This document shows, in pieces, positions 48,023-60,936 of a stretch of DNA of 64,000 nucleotides. The position numbers were made by a program, and so were the translations under genes. Below the pieces are notes generated by a model that made no database searches, was not told where the DNA came from, and saw nothing but the letters and a program-made list of their open reading frames with translations. Within the stretch, counting starts at the first letter, position 1. The number at the start of each line of letters is the position of its first letter. The DNA is from Centrapalus pauciflorus (taxonomy: Eukaryota > Streptophyta > Magnoliopsida > Asterales > Asteraceae): positions 576,632 to 640,631 of the forward strand of contig JAANYP010002881.1 of the NCBI GenBank assembly GCA_020465985.1, written 5' to 3'.

Positions 48023-48221
48023 TTAATGTCTTTATTTCTCAAAATTAACCTTAGTCAAACGAGAGATGCACTGAACCAGTCTTAATAACATGTAACCATC
48101 GTGCTTGAGGATCAAGCCAAAAGCAACCACATCTTGGAACAAAATGCATGGGCATCCATTGATTCGATATATTGATTTAGCTCAACAATTAATATCTTTT
48201 AAATCCAACTCGGTAGATTTG

Positions 48222-48577
48222 GAGGGTGTTTGGTATTGTGTTACAAAAAAGGGCTACGACTTTCTGAAAACTAATAATCTGATAATAGTTGTAACAAAGA
48301 GTGTTGCCAGAAATTTAGTGTTTAGTTTAGTTTTTGCTCTTTGACATCAATGACCAGTTTTTAAAGTGTTTGAATTTGCGTTTTAACTTGTAAAATGACC
48401 AAATAATCATTTATTAAGCAAATAAGCTACATTTTTTAACTTATAAAAAATGTGGCAGGATAATTCTAAACGCAAATAATTATTTATTTATGAATGCAAT
48501 CAAAACAATTCAGACTAATTATTAACGTTATTGTAATAATCTAATAATCTTCACATAATGCAAAACCAAACACCCTC
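48222..48577. mobile_element. TIR element with GAGGGTGTTTGGT ends
   Basis: GAGGGTGTTTGGTATTGTG and the inverted CAAAACCAAACACCCTC bound about 356 bp. Internal AATAATCTGATAATAG and its inverse extend the pairing. No coding. Superfamily not resolved because no duplication is evident. Confidence 0.6.
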
Positions 48578-48849
48578 GGTGGCCATATCAATTAATCTAT
48601 CCTTGCTAACCTATGAAATATGAACGAATAACAGACTCAAAAAAATAAAGATGAAAATGTGCAAAAACAAATAAAAACTTAGAAACACACATAACAAGAA
48701 GAAAAGCAAACCATAAGCAATTAATTAACTTGTTGAATATCCAAGGACACAAGATGCATGCATGCATTGTTGAAATTGAGTTGAGGAAAATACCAAAAAT
48801 TTCTTGGTGAAATTCTCCAACTTATCGCAAGTTCAGTTGTAACAAGCAT

Positions 48850-49762
48850 CGGAAGTCGAACATAACAAAAAGAACACAACATTACTTCACTGCATCTGCA
48901 CTTTCTATATCTGTAAATTGACTGCTATACATTATCAAACTGCTTGACTAATTTCATACAAATATACACGTCCCTCCCATTGACATCGATGCTTTCTTTC
49001 TGTAATTCATTCCATCGTGATCCACCTGTGAATGAAACAGTATAAGAGAAACTCTCATATAGGCATCAAAATTTGGTTAAATCAGGTAACAAATTGAATC
49101 GGTTTTTGTTCAAGTGTAAAACAGGGGATTCCAAATAGTTATCATAGCTAGGATGCATTTTGTGTGGAGTCCAGGGCCGGGCCTGAGTGGGAGCCACATG
49201 GGCTACCGCCAGGGCATCATACCATGAAGGGATATTATTTTTCAATCCGATAAGTAATATAATAGGTCTACACGTGTATTTTTTTTAACTTTTCAGTTCA
49301 ATAAATGACCAGAACCCTTTAAAAATAGTATGTTATATTGTTAAAAAAACAATTATTTGTCTATCTTGGCCAAACCCATTTAAAAAAAAATCATATGTAG
49401 CTTTTTTAAAAAGACATTTTCTTGTATCTCGCCCTGTGCATGAAAATAGTCAAGACCGGCCCTGATGGAATCATAGCTTTTGAGGTATCACACACCAGAG
49501 TGGCGCTCGTACAACCCCCCACCCCCCTCTAAAAACATTAAATTATAAAAGAAACAATGTTCCAATTAATAGGATGCTTGTTTCCGTATAGACCTCTTCA
49601 CCTCTTCGACAAGCATTATTCATCTTCGGGATACCTTAAACTACTATTTTCCCATCTACAAGGTAAAAGCTACAAAATAAACCATTTGGCGTGCGATAAG
49701 GTGGACTTCAAACAATGACTCGTTTGTTTGCTATGATTTTCATTCACATGAATCCACTTACC
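48850..49762 (-). other. 3' UTR exon and 3' UTR intron of the ceramide synthase gene
   Basis: Only 23 bases after the stop codon there is a strong donor (GAAG|GTAAGT, exon end 49762). The matching acceptor (CATTCACAG) ends at 49026, and a 3' UTR exon would start at 49025 and run to about 48850. The intron of 736 bases contains a hAT-type element. The junction is closer to the stop than the roughly 50 bases usually needed for nonsense-mediated decay. Confidence 0.5.
49172..49464. mobile_element. hAT-type MITE inside the 3' UTR intron
   Basis: CAGGGCCGGGCCTGAG and the inverted AAGACCGGCCCTG bound 293 bp. The flanks GTGGAGTC and ATGGAATC are a diverged 8-bp duplication. The ends are of the same type as 55135-55804. 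Confidence 0.75.
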
Positions 49763-49784
49763 TTCTTACAACAAGTACAACTGA

Positions 49785-52700
49785 TCAATCTTCATGTTCA
49801 TGATCGCTCTCAGAATCTGCAAAAGGGAAAATTAAAAAAACTTAAGAATTTGGTAGGTACTCAACTTCAAATGTTTCAAATAAATAATAACAATATACAA
49901 GAAGGGCATATGCTGTAACGTGGATTTGTGGCATTGATTCTGGTCAACAGGGTCTCCTTCATCACGTTTGCAGTATTTTAGATAAATAACTATCAAACAT
50001 TTTCATTTACTATGTGTCTAGTCAAGCATTGAATTTACAGTGGGAAAGAGAGTGAATGACTTCGAAGTTTCATGTCATACTATTTCTAATAAATATTTTA
50101 TTTCAGTAATCAGTATCGTAATCATGAAACTCAGTTCTTTGGATTAATGCCCTTCCTTAAACAAGTTGCCTAGTGCCAGTGGTTTAGCCGACAATTGAAT
50201 AATGCTTTGAACCAATAAATAACTCAGAAGATGTGACAAGTGGCTTGTTTTACTTACCTGAACGAACATCGTCACTAAGTTTGCCTTTATCTTGGATTTG
50301 TTTAACAAGCATCCGATACATAAGCACCCACCAATATATGTGAAGAACAAGCAAGCAGAAAAGAAGGGTGTTGAAAATATAATAGTAGATTGGTCCCAAT
50401 GTCTTATACTTCACTTTGTCCAACAATTGAACAATTTCATAACTGCACCAAGGAACAAAAAGACATTCATCTTTTAGGTAAAAAAGCAGATGATATGTGA
50501 ATAAAGTTCCATAGAAAGAAAAGATTGGCTAAAGGAAATAAAAGTCTTTTGAAGATATCACATGCAGAAATCAAACTGGTGGTTCTGGGAGAAAATACTG
50601 ATAGTGGCCTCAGCATGTTAATTTGATCAGAATGAATATATTTAGATGTGTGAACTTCAAAAGCAGGTAATAAAATTTGCTGACATAGTCTAACCTTGTG
50701 CTCCACAGGATCCAAAACGGATAATAAATAAGCCTTAGGATTATCCATGAAAGCACGAATAATATAAATGAAAAGCTTGCGATTCCTTCAGCGCCACTGT
50801 ATTTAGACATCTTTCCTACTTCAAGAAACACATCACTAGCATCATGAAGAGCTAAAACTATGGAACCAACACGCATGAACCTACAAGATGTATACAAATT
50901 AATTTAAATGTATAAAAGAAATTTGAAACATTGTTGCCCATGTTTACTCTTTAAAACAAACTCAATAAATTTTGCACCAATAGCATACAGTCTCATGAAA
51001 AGTATGTCTTATGCCATTGAATGTAAGACAGTTTAAAGAGTGAACAGAATCTTGTAACCCAATAAACTACATGTTACCTGCAAATATAAGACAGTCCAAT
51101 GAGGATGACAGTTGCAATGTGATGGCACATTGACACACCAAAGTCGGATCGTCTTGTTTCCCAGAAAATCAAAGCAAAGATGGAGTACGTGTAGAATCCA
51201 CCCGTATACATGTATAGGCCTTTTAATTTTAATCTGGCAATCATTTAAAGCATGAAATCATATGAGTTCAGATATCAGAGATGATGAAAAGAACCAAAGT
51301 GCATACAGTTACATGAGACCTACTTTGCTTTCTGCTCAGGCCATCTCTGGTTGCCAGGACCTATCCAAAAGTTGATAGTCTTAGTGAACCAGGGCTCATC
51401 ATGAGTTACTACCAACGCCAGGATTTCTGCCGAAAGATAATAAACACATTTCCATGCTGATTCCTTAAATTTCCTTATCTTCTTATTCCTTTCTTCTGTC
51501 TCGACATCTAGTGTTTGCTGGTCCTTTCCAAATATTAACCGCCTTCCAATACCCTGCAACATGTGCCTCGATTTTAACCAAACACCATGTTTTTCTAATT
51601 AACCCTAGATATTTTATATTTCAGGTAAATTTTATAGTCAATTGCATAAACAAGAGACATCTGCTCCTTAACTCCTTCATCCCAGACAGTGAAACATATT
51701 CATCATTTGATTCTTTTATGCAAACAATTATACTGGACTTGCTGCCCTTTCATACAAACTCAATAGCTCCGAGAAGTATAGTACTCAGCAACGGTATGGA
51801 TTATGGAATTGCCTTGTCAGCTAAGAATAAGCTTTGATTGCAGAGTGGCTTGCACAATTCACCCTCTGCTTATATATTTCCTTGCTCGGAAGTCGGAAAA
51901 CACTTACAAGAAACAACATGGAGGTTTCCTGGATATTGAATGTTATATTTGACCAAATTTGGAAATGGTCTCTGTTTGATCTATAGAAATATCTGCATAT
52001 GAGGCTACTCATGCATTTGCTAGTATTATTTGTTTCACAAAGAGCTTCAAAATTTCTGTGCCTCTTCAGTGCAGTATGTTGATTCAACCAATTGATTTAG
52101 CCAGCAAAAGGGTAAAACCAAAATCAGTCAGTCTGTTTTTATTCTATCTAAAGGATCAAGCTTCACTGCAAACACTCCATGTTCATTCCTGCATGTTTTG
52201 TTTAGCATTACAGATTCATCACCTATCTAGGGCAACATATAGCAGTGTGATTTGTTTGGGCTTCCTTTGAAACTTATTAGAGATTCACAAGGTGACAAGG
52301 ACGGACATTGAAATTAGGGGGGACATGTGCGCTCTCAAAACCAATTCTAATCGATGTTATACAAAGTAGAATTTTAATGGTGGCTTCTCACAATAATAAT
52401 TAGTGCCCTGTTTTAAATAAAATTATCCTCTCACGGGGCACTACATGATCCTTTGTATTTCTAGCCTTATCTGTAACAAAGCCTTAGTCTAAGGTATTCA
52501 AAGGCTTCAAATAAATCCCTTTTTCATCCTTGTTGATTCTTACAAACTCACATAGTCATATACATATGGATTGGATGGAACAAATTCAAATTCAATTGGT
52601 GCTAGATTTGCAATTGGCACTAGTTTTTTGCTGTTTATGATTCAAACAATAAATTTACAACGTATATCGAAACATGAACTTTAAGTATTGTTTACAAGAA

Positions 52701-52938
52701 AGAAAGTTTTGTATTGGTGACAGTGTGTAATGAATTTTTCAAGAATAAAGGCCAGTCATGTTAGAATTGGTAGGGATAAGTAAATATATATTACCTCAAA
52801 AACATATCTGTCAAGGCAATATCGAAGAACTGGGAAGAAGATTGCAAAGACAGGAAGTAATGCGAAATCTTGGAACGTGGGATACGATTCATATTCAAAA
52901 TCGAATGATGGTAAAACCTCAACCAAACGCATCATCAT
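49785..52938 (-). CDS. ceramide synthase, LAG1/LOH homologue (TLC domain)
   Basis: The enzyme joins a fatty acyl-CoA to a sphingoid base in the ER membrane to make ceramide. Six exons, all with GT-AG introns and matching phases, are 52938-52795, 51553-51324, 51233-51078, 50880-50695, 50442-50258 and 49816-49785. They give 310 aa, the same length as Arabidopsis LOH1. The TLC domain follows a luminal N-terminal part. The Lag1 motif is complete in ALHDASDVFLEVGKMSKYSG, with the catalytic-type HD pair. TGGFYTYSIFALIFWETRRS and SMCHHIATVILIG are also characteristic. Several membrane segments are visible, among them PTFQDFALLPVFAIFFPVL. The acidic C-terminus ends DSESDHEHED. It is closest to the LOH1/LOH3 type (very-long-chain acyl) by memory, but the subtype is not proven. 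A G-rich block lies about 750 bases upstream. Confidence 0.9.
51554..52794 (-). other. first intron of the ceramide synthase gene
   Basis: The 1.24-kb intron lies between donor GAG|GTAATA and acceptor TTGCAG. It has T-rich stretches in the sense strand and several short open frames without features. No transposon ends or RNA genes were recognised. Confidence 0.6.
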
Positions 52939-53455
52939 ATTGATGTTGTGGAGGGTGGTTATATGCGATTGAATTCATGGTGAGATGGATTGGGGGGTTT
53001 TTGTGGAAATCAAATACTCAGATGAAGAGAGAGAGAGATTCAAGGGGCGTCAATAATCTATGAAGGAAGGACCCACGATCCTTCTGTAAGGGGAATATTT
53101 GATTATGGGTTATGTGAGTGGATGAATGTTTTCGGTTGGCGGAAGCAATCTTTCAATTCATTATTACTTTCTACGCATGAAGATCAGACACCGCATTTGA
53201 CTCTTTTAGTGTCCGACTATTCCGCGCCATTAGTTTATTTAATAACGGGAGAAAATTTATTTGACTTTTTTTTCGTAACAATGTTTTAAAAAGAATTGAA
53301 GAGTTTTTACAAGGAATTGTAATCTATTAAAGGATTGAAATCGACATGGAATTGGAATTGTAATCCATAACACATATTTGGTTGGCTTAAAATAGAATTG
53401 AAATTCAATTTCATAATTTTTGTGCTTCATGAATTGCCAAATAAATTATAATTAA

Positions 53456-53655
53456 AAGCGTGACAATTTTGACACATTCAAACAAATGGATCAAACGGGT
53501 CGAAAACCAAAAAACAAAATTTAACATAATTTTTAAAATATACATATTTTTTAGAATTTTATATTTTAGAATTATGTTCTAGTTTATTTTTTTACTACAG
53601 GTCATTTTTACCATTCCATCCGTTTTACTCCTTAGGTTGAAATTGTCACCCTTTT
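53456..53655. mobile_element. degraded hAT-type MITE
   Basis: GTGACAATTTTGACACATTC at the left and GAAATTGTCACCC at the right are inverted. CAAACAAATGGATCAAACGG and GGTCATTTTTACC correspond to the family of 44863-45079. Ends and duplication are eroded. Confidence 0.6.
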
Positions 53656-53689
53656 TTAGATTATTTTATTATCATTTTCTTCTTACTTT

Positions 53690-54375
53690 ATATAGATGGG
53701 TGGTATAAGGTGGGGCTCCATAGGATAGGGTTAGTAAACTAGGGTAGGGTGGTGTAACATGGGATGGGTGAGGTAGGAGAGATGGTGTGTGGTGGGTTAT
53801 TGGCAATGGGTGGGTGGGTCGTGAGGTAAGGTAAGGGCGGTGTGGGTAAATCGTGGGGTAGAATAAGGGTGGGTAAGTTAGGTGGGTGGGTGTGTTGTGG
53901 TGGGTAAGGTAGGGTAACTGGGTGGTGTGAGTAGTATATGTGTGGAGTGGATTGGGTTGGATGAGATGGGTGGATTGGAAGAGGATGAGGTGGAGAAGAC
54001 ATGATAGGGTAGGGTGGGGTGGGGTGGAATGGGATGGGATGGGATGAGGGTAATGTATGGTGGAAGAAGGGTGTGTGGATAAGGGTAGATGGTTAATAGG
54101 TAAGAGTAGGGTGGATAAGGTAGGTTGGGTTGGGTCATGGATGGATCGGATGGGATAGGTACGGTATGATAAGCATGGTGTGTGTATGGATGTGGCGGTG
54201 GGTGGGTTGTGGTGGGTAGAGTAGGTGTAAGTGGGGGTGGGTAATGTAAGGTATCGATGGTGTTATGGGTTAGGTGGTATGGGGTAGGGTAGGATGAGAT
54301 AGGGCGGATGGGGTAAGATGGGATGGGTATGGGTGGGTGGGTTGGTTGGGTGAGGGTGGGGTAAGGCAAAGTAAA
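53690..54375 (+). repeat. G-rich strand-asymmetric degenerate repeat
   Basis: About 680 bases of irregular GGGTGG, GGGTAAGGT, GGGATGGG and GTGGGTTG words, with very few C on the plus strand. Runs of three to five G are dense enough for many potential G-quadruplexes. No fixed unit is repeated, so it is a degenerate minisatellite. The minus-strand frames it creates (Pro/Thr/His-rich, up to 160 codons) are artefacts. Confidence 0.8.
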
Positions 54376-55134
54376 GTGTAGTGCGTTTCACGTGAATGAT
54401 ATTTTTGTAATCAACAACTTACTCCTTTTAAAAGCAATTGAATTCTATACATATGTGAATAAATGTTATTTTCTTTGACTTATTGTAAAATTTTAATTTT
54501 GATGAAATCAAATCTTTTTTTTAGTTGAACAAAACACATGAACTGACTGGAATTAGATTTATTTCCCTTCCAATTCTGCAATTCCGTCAAGTTTCAGCGA
54601 ACCAAACGCAATTTAAAATGTAAATTTAAATAATGACCATCTCCAACAAAGGTTTTTGTTAAGAATTTTTTATGATGTGACATATGAATCGATAAAACTA
54701 TGACAGAAGAGCTTTGGTATTCTAAAACGCCTTGCAGCGTCAATTTTGATTGCTTCTCTCTGTCTTTATCGTATCTTGTCTCTTTCTTTATTCAGAATTT
54801 TTTTTCTATTTTCAAAGTTAGTTCCTTTCATATTGGTGTTACCGTGGGGGGACAATTTTTTAATTCTAAAAGCATGAATTCAAAAAAATAAGTTTAAACT
54901 TTAAATATTATAAGTCAATTTGATCATGTTTTTTAATTTGATATATTATTATATTGTCTCGTGAATATATTGCCTGTATCCTATGTCATATTAAAAAAAG
55001 AGAATTCGGTTTTGATTAGTCCTGAATTGTTTTCTGCTGACCCAGTGCCTTGGTTTTCCTAAAACTTGCATATTAAAAAAAGGAATAATGACACCAAATT
55101 GTTGTATATTTCTGAATTTGTGTACATTTATATA
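54376..55134. other. intergenic DNA
   Basis: TTTCAGCGAACCAAACGCA near 54590 resembles the end of a TTTGGTT-type element, and ATATTTGGTTGG near 53385 could be the other end enclosing the G-rich block. The rest shows nothing recognisable. Confidence 0.35.
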
Positions 55135-55804
55135 CAGTGTCGGTCCTATCATTTTTTAGGCCCGGGGCATATACTTAAAAAGGGCCCTCTATATATAAAA
55201 GCAAAATTCGTATAAAAAATTACCATTAAATAATATTGAGAATAAAAACGCTATACTTTTTATCGTATGATTATAAATTGAGCAAAAATGGCATACAATT
55301 TTAAGTTATATTTTTTTTAGTAAATTGAGAAAAAAAATTTAAATTTTAAATGATTCATCATATAAACAGTAAACATACGTGTCAAAAATAAATACATGTC
55401 TCATTAGTATTTTTAATAGTTGTATAATATAATCAAGTGATAAACAAAAATAAAAAATCAAACTCATTGAAAAACAAAAGTTAAATATTGAATTGATTGA
55501 TAGTATATATACATAAAGTAAATAGACGATATCTGTAGATGAAAATCCAAGTGGTTGTGATGTAATATAAAATAAAATAAAAATACAAACAATGAGATTC
55601 AATCTCATGTCATTGGGATCCCAAGATAACAGGACTGTCAGTTTGACCAACACTTTATTTATGTTTTTTATCTCCCAAAACACATATAAGCTAATACTAG
55701 ACACCTGACCGGGCTATATTAACATATAAAATCTTTTTGGGCCCCTTATTGTGAATTGGGTCATGGGAGGTGGCCCAGGTGGACCAGGCCCAGGGTCAGC
55801 CCTG
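55135..55804. mobile_element. hAT-type element with exact 8-bp target duplication
   Basis: CAGTGTCGGTCCTATC at the left and the inverted CCAGGGTCAGCCCTG at the right bound 670 bp. TTTATATA is duplicated exactly (55127-55134 and 55805-55812). GGCCCGGGGC and GGCCCAGG..GGCCCAGGG motifs lie near the ends. A minus-strand frame of 121 codons inside is Ile/Phe/Leu-rich AT DNA with no domain, so the element is non-autonomous. Confidence 0.8.
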
Positions 55805-55812
55805 TTTATATA

Positions 55813-56450
55813 GTGGATTCTTATTTGTGCACGTCTATGTAGTGCACTTTTAAAAGTATTTCAATTAGGTCATCGATTGACAATGTTACATGATGACCGG
55901 TACACCATGTTATCATTCTTAGTCAAACTTTTTTTTTTGTATAAATCTATGTATTGTACTTTTCTTTGGTGCATATTTAGTAATCAAAATTTTAAAAGTG
56001 TTTCAATTAGGTAGTTGGATGACCTGATATTATCGATCATCTGTTCACTAAATTACTTAATTAAAATACTTTTAAAAATACGCTATATATAAAAGCACGA
56101 AATTACACTACATAAATTTTATATATAAACTCAAGGTTATATTGTGAATTTTCTTTAACAAAATAATCCAAAAACTAGTGTGTTTAATTATCGAAAATAT
56201 CCAAAATTTACATCTCACTTTTCACCCAAAAAAAAAAAAGAAAACTTGTTTATTTAACAACAATTTAATAGATTTTTATTTCACATTTTAAAATATCACT
56301 TTTCATATTTAATCTTAAAAGTCTATTACCTAAATTATATTTCTTTATAATACTCGTTTTCTCTTTCTTAGTTTTCTATCGGTACTAGTTTTTTTATTTT
56401 ATAATCATTTATTTTATTTTTGTTAAAACTTATTTTTCTTTAAAAACTAT
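55813..56450. other. AT-rich intergenic DNA
   Basis: A direct duplication around AAAAGTATTTCAATTAGGT (about 55852 and 55992) is the only structure noticed. Confidence 0.4.
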
Positions 56451-57240
56451 AGCTCAAAAGCTGAAACTTAAATTTTTTTTTGTTAAATAATAACAGCTTG
56501 TTTTCTTTCCGCCTGAGTCGGTGTCTCGGTTTCCCCAAAACTTACATATTATTACCTTAATACCCTGTCGTCTCGCAGGATAATCATTGTGCTTGCTTGA
56601 TCCTCGTCGCCATACATGTCGCCAAGATTTTGAAATAACTGGACTAATCACGAAACATCAAAAATTGAGGTCAGTTTCTATCGCCAGATTATGATTTCCT
56701 ATTTTCCTGGGCTTTGGATTGTTGGGTTTACTGTTTAGATCTATAGGTTGTGAGCTTTAGAATTCACGGTTTCCCTGCGTTCTTCTCTTTTAGGGGTTTA
56801 TAAGTTTTTATCAATTTTAGTTGTATCTTGTGGATTTCTTTTCCGTTTCTACGCCATCAAAGTGTTCGATCTGTTATCCTCCGGTTGTGCGATTTCTATC
56901 CATTAGTTATACGTCGATGGTTGTTACCACCTCTTAGCATTGGTTTGGTTCTCTATCTGTTAAAGCTTATACGTCTCATCACTATATGATTGATTTAGGG
57001 CCTGTTTGACCTCTCTCGTTGGACTCTTATCGCCTCTTGTTGGATCAGGAATAAAATTGACTCTCATCGCCTCTCATCAAAGAACGATCCCTCTCACCGT
57101 CAACGACCTATCCGCTCCCAAACCCTAGAAGACGTTGACGCCGACCCAACATCAACGCCACAGCCCCTCACAGTCACCGTCGACGCCCTTACAGCCTACG
57201 CCATCACCGGTCTCGTAGCCGACGCCCCATATTAGGTATT
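56451..57240 (+). other. GC-richer stretch with transcript-like features, function unknown
   Basis: The region shifts to higher GC than its surroundings. A possible donor (AAATTGAG|GTCAGT, about 56669) follows a leader-like segment. A plus-strand frame, open from about 57003 to the TAG at 57235, has no ATG. It contains CTAGAAGACGTTGACGCCG and codons typical of coding sequence, with residues such as TSTPQPLTVTVDALTAYA. I do not recognise it. It could be an exon of an unannotated transcript or part of a transposon. Confidence 0.25.
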
Positions 57241-58559
57241 CATTTGATTTTTCGTATAGTAATTTCGTCTTTGCAGTATTCATTGATTTCCTGTTTCTCC
57301 TGTACCTATTTCTCTCGAAATTGCAATGAAGAAATTTGGGGGGTTTTAGAAACTTTGAGATGTTTGAAACTACTGTTTCTCCTGTTTGAACATGTTTTTC
57401 CCCAGTTCCAGTTCCATTGTCTCGAAATTCTTTGTTTCTTCCATTGTCTGTAGCAAAGTTGCAAAAGAGTACTTGGATCATGACCGTTAATTGCATTATA
57501 TGTTATCACATGTGAATTATGTATTTGTTTACTGTGAAAATGGAACTTGACTAGAGTATTTGGATTTCATTCTTTAGGTTGCTTTATTTTCTGCTTGGTA
57601 ATTATCATTCATTAATGTGTTATTTCTACTGCAACAAAAGATGTTAATGTTTATGAAAATGTGTTTTTACGAATGAATAGTAACTAGTTTGATCAAGGCT
57701 GACAAGTCAATTTGTTAATACTTAATTAATAGGTGCAAAAAATGACAAGAACCAAGTGAGTGAATCCATGTGAATCTTTAAATCCAAGGCCACATGCCCA
57801 AGGGTAGTATTGTGAATTCATAAGTGAAAGACAGCCCCTGGTTTTAGGAAAATTTGAGATGAAAAGGAATCCATCTCTATCTATCTCCATTCATGCACAT
57901 GCCTCCATTAACAAATACTACTGATTATTCAAATGATATGATATAATCTATATTTGCCTTTTTTTGGACCCGATACATGTATTTGATATCAACATTGGTT
58001 TTGGGTTTCTTGGAAAGTTGAGGGGTGTTGGTAGATGTTATTTGGTTTGCATAATTGATTATAAATGATGGCATCAAGTTTGAGCTATGGTTCCAAGATT
58101 GTTTCTGTGTTAATACTCCAATTGCTTGCATTCACTGTGAGCATTTTCTGTTGTAGTCTGATGTCTGTTGCTGATATCAACACTATAATTAATATTTTTT
58201 CACTGTTCCCATGATTGACTATTTTTCAAATTCGTTTATTTGTTAATTCATGCGCATGGAGTTAAAACTTGAACCAACATTAAGGATGGGTCGAATATAA
58301 CCTATGAATCTGATATAGAGAGGAAGCTTTTGCCTTTTGTTAGGCATGAACTGAACATGGACTACCCACTTGTGTTAGGCACTTAGGCATCTCAGCAAGT
58401 TTCTTAGATGGAAGACATATCCGAATGGTTCTAATAAAAAATTAATGAGAATAAAGAAGAAGTTGTCAGAGGCTCCAGATTGTAAGTATCATGCTGGTTA
58501 TATATGTGGATTTCATACCAACTTTCACCATCTGAGATGCCTTCAAGCTTCGCAATGGC

Positions 58560-58600
<41 letters not shown>

Positions 58601-60936
58601 CCAGGAAACACAATGAGTGAACAAGAAAAGGAATGCTTACTTTAAGTACTTTTCTGTGCATATCAATATCCATTGGATCAGCATGGCTTGAACTGAAAAC
58701 TTTGTCAACCTGTTCAGAAGTAGCTAATAGGAAATTCTTAATTTTTCCCTGAATAAGCCACATGTGTTGTGATTCTTTGCTACATCTTTGATTTTTTCTG
58801 CATTTGTTTAGAGAATTATAAACAATTACATTTTTCATTTTACTGCATCTTGGATATTGTTGCTAATCAATGGCAATTCATTGTTGTGGTTCTTTGCTTG
58901 CTTTCAAATATTTCTAAAGTGAAAAATATAAATTGCATATGAACTAGTTTTCTAAAAACTTTATGTTGTGATTGTTGTAATTGTTGTTACATAAAACAAA
59001 ACCAGAACCAAAACCAAAGTTGGTTATGTCCTGTTTTCTACTTTATGTTCAACATTTTTTCGCTTGGTTTGATTCCTCCTAGGTGGCTATGTATGTATAT
59101 ATAGAGCTAGGTAGGAGAGGGATATAATAGTGTAGTTGAATTCATGCATGGTGATGATGGGCTTATGGCAGCCTTTTTAAACTCTAGTAAACAAAGTGGC
59201 CATGATTTCTCTGTGGAATTAATAATAGGGGTGTTTAAAGTTCTTTGTGGAGCCAATGATCAATCTGCTTAGTGGAATTTAGTAACAGGGGTTTGAAACC
59301 TTGATTTCAATGATCAATATGCTTTGTGGCAGGGGATAATGTAAACTTAGATAAAACTTGAGCATATAAAAAATGTACAACTCTAAATGCATGAATACAT
59401 ATACTGTACAATCGTTTCTGCAGAGAAAGATTATATATTTTATCATGTACAAAGGCATCTTTTAATGCTACAAATAACAAAGATAGGACAATGTGCAGCT
59501 TATAAAGCATAGTGTACTAATCAATATGATATTGGGTTACTTCTACAATTTATCTTCAGTTATAACATGCAACTTTTAACTCTAGGGCTCTATCAAAATG
59601 ATTCCAATTAATAAGACTTTGGCTTTTTGTAGAGAGCAAGGGAATGTCCTTCCTCATTATATGGTATATAGTGGGAAACATGCTCAATTAATAATATCCT
59701 TCCTCATTATATCATGCATTTATGTGTAGGTTCTAATTATGATCAAACATATGAAACTGTTGAAATAAATGAGTAATAGCCAATTTCTTTAAACGGATGT
59801 TAAAGGATAAAACGATTTTTTCATTATTTTTAGATAAGAGAAAAATGAATATTTAGAAATAAATAGCACATGATTAGTCATTTATGAATTTGTTAAACAA
59901 ACGCTCTTATCAAAGTCTCTTATCAAACTTCAAAACAACTCTTATTAATAAGAAATGCTAATAAGACATAAGAGTTATCAACTATTTTCAATCAAACGCA
60001 TCCTTACCCTTTGTGTTCTTGCTTTCCTTTGATTGGGAGGCCATAGTCACCATCAGCATCAGGTCTTTAAGAACGAATAGACCCCTCATCCTGTCATATT
60101 TCATTAAAACATTCTCTCTGTTTATTTCTTCTCTTTTATTTTGGCTATCTTGGATCTATTACTGGGTTATTGGATGTTGAAACAGTATGTTGGAATTCAT
60201 TCTAATACAACAATGAAGTGCATAGATTTTTCTTTTGTGCTGCACATATATTCAACACATTGCAAAAGAGTGTTCTGTTGTGGTCCAATCCACCTTTGGC
60301 TCATGGAGTGGAATTTATTTTTAGTGTGTTTAAAAACTTGGATTATAAAAATGATGAATTAAGAATTGCTTAATTTCAATCAAAATCTACACTGGAAGTT
60401 ATCATTCCTAGCTATTTATAATAAATTTTAGATTTTAACATTTCACAACTCATATCCTTAGACAACCTTAAACATGATTTTATACTTCAACAACTAAACA
60501 TAATATCTACTATAATTTAAACTCCAATTCCTTCAAAATTCATCCAAGCAAGCCAAATGGGGTCTAAGAGTAATAGAAATGCAACACATAAGGGAATGAC
60601 AAAGTAAGGTTAAATTGTGAATTTTAGGGAAGTTTTTGATGTGGTTTGAAGAAATCGATAAATGACCGTGAACAAAATACGAGAATATGTACTATATGAA
60701 TGGCAGATTTGTGTATTCTTATTAGGCGTGTGACGTCATGTATATTTGGTGAAAGTTGGTACCATTGTATATTTTTTGACGTGTAATATGTGGATAATAG
60801 GTGTTCTTTTCAGGTATAAGGAAGTGGGGAATATTTTTGAAGATTGATTGATTCATCATTTCTAATGAAAATCTACCAATTTAAATAAAGTCGGATTCCA
60901 ATTGTGTCAAACGGAAGCATAGATCTTCACAACACA
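57241..60936. other. intergenic DNA and upstream region of the TRAPPC12-like gene
   Basis: No gene is recognised. A (TA)n(TG)n microsatellite lies at 58559-58600. Sequence near 59830-60005 ends CAATCAAACGCATCC, a phrase often found at TIR element edges, but no partner end was found. No clear TATA box was seen within 200 bases of the ATG at 60937. Confidence 0.4.

Noticed and set aside
53739..54369. Pro/Thr/His-rich minus-strand frames up to 163 codons, looking like a proline-rich protein
   Set aside because: They come from the C-rich strand of a degenerate GGGTGG repeat; no start context, signal peptide or regular motif.
53690..54375. Interstitial telomere
   Set aside because: The plant telomere unit TTTAGGG is not repeated; the words are irregular.
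54701..54720. miR156-like sequence TGACAGAAGAG
   Set aside because: Only the first 11 bases match and no hairpin partner was found nearby.
60904..60936. Upstream extension of the TRAPPC12-like frame
   Set aside because: The frame is open but begins with GTG; the first ATG is at 60937 in good context.
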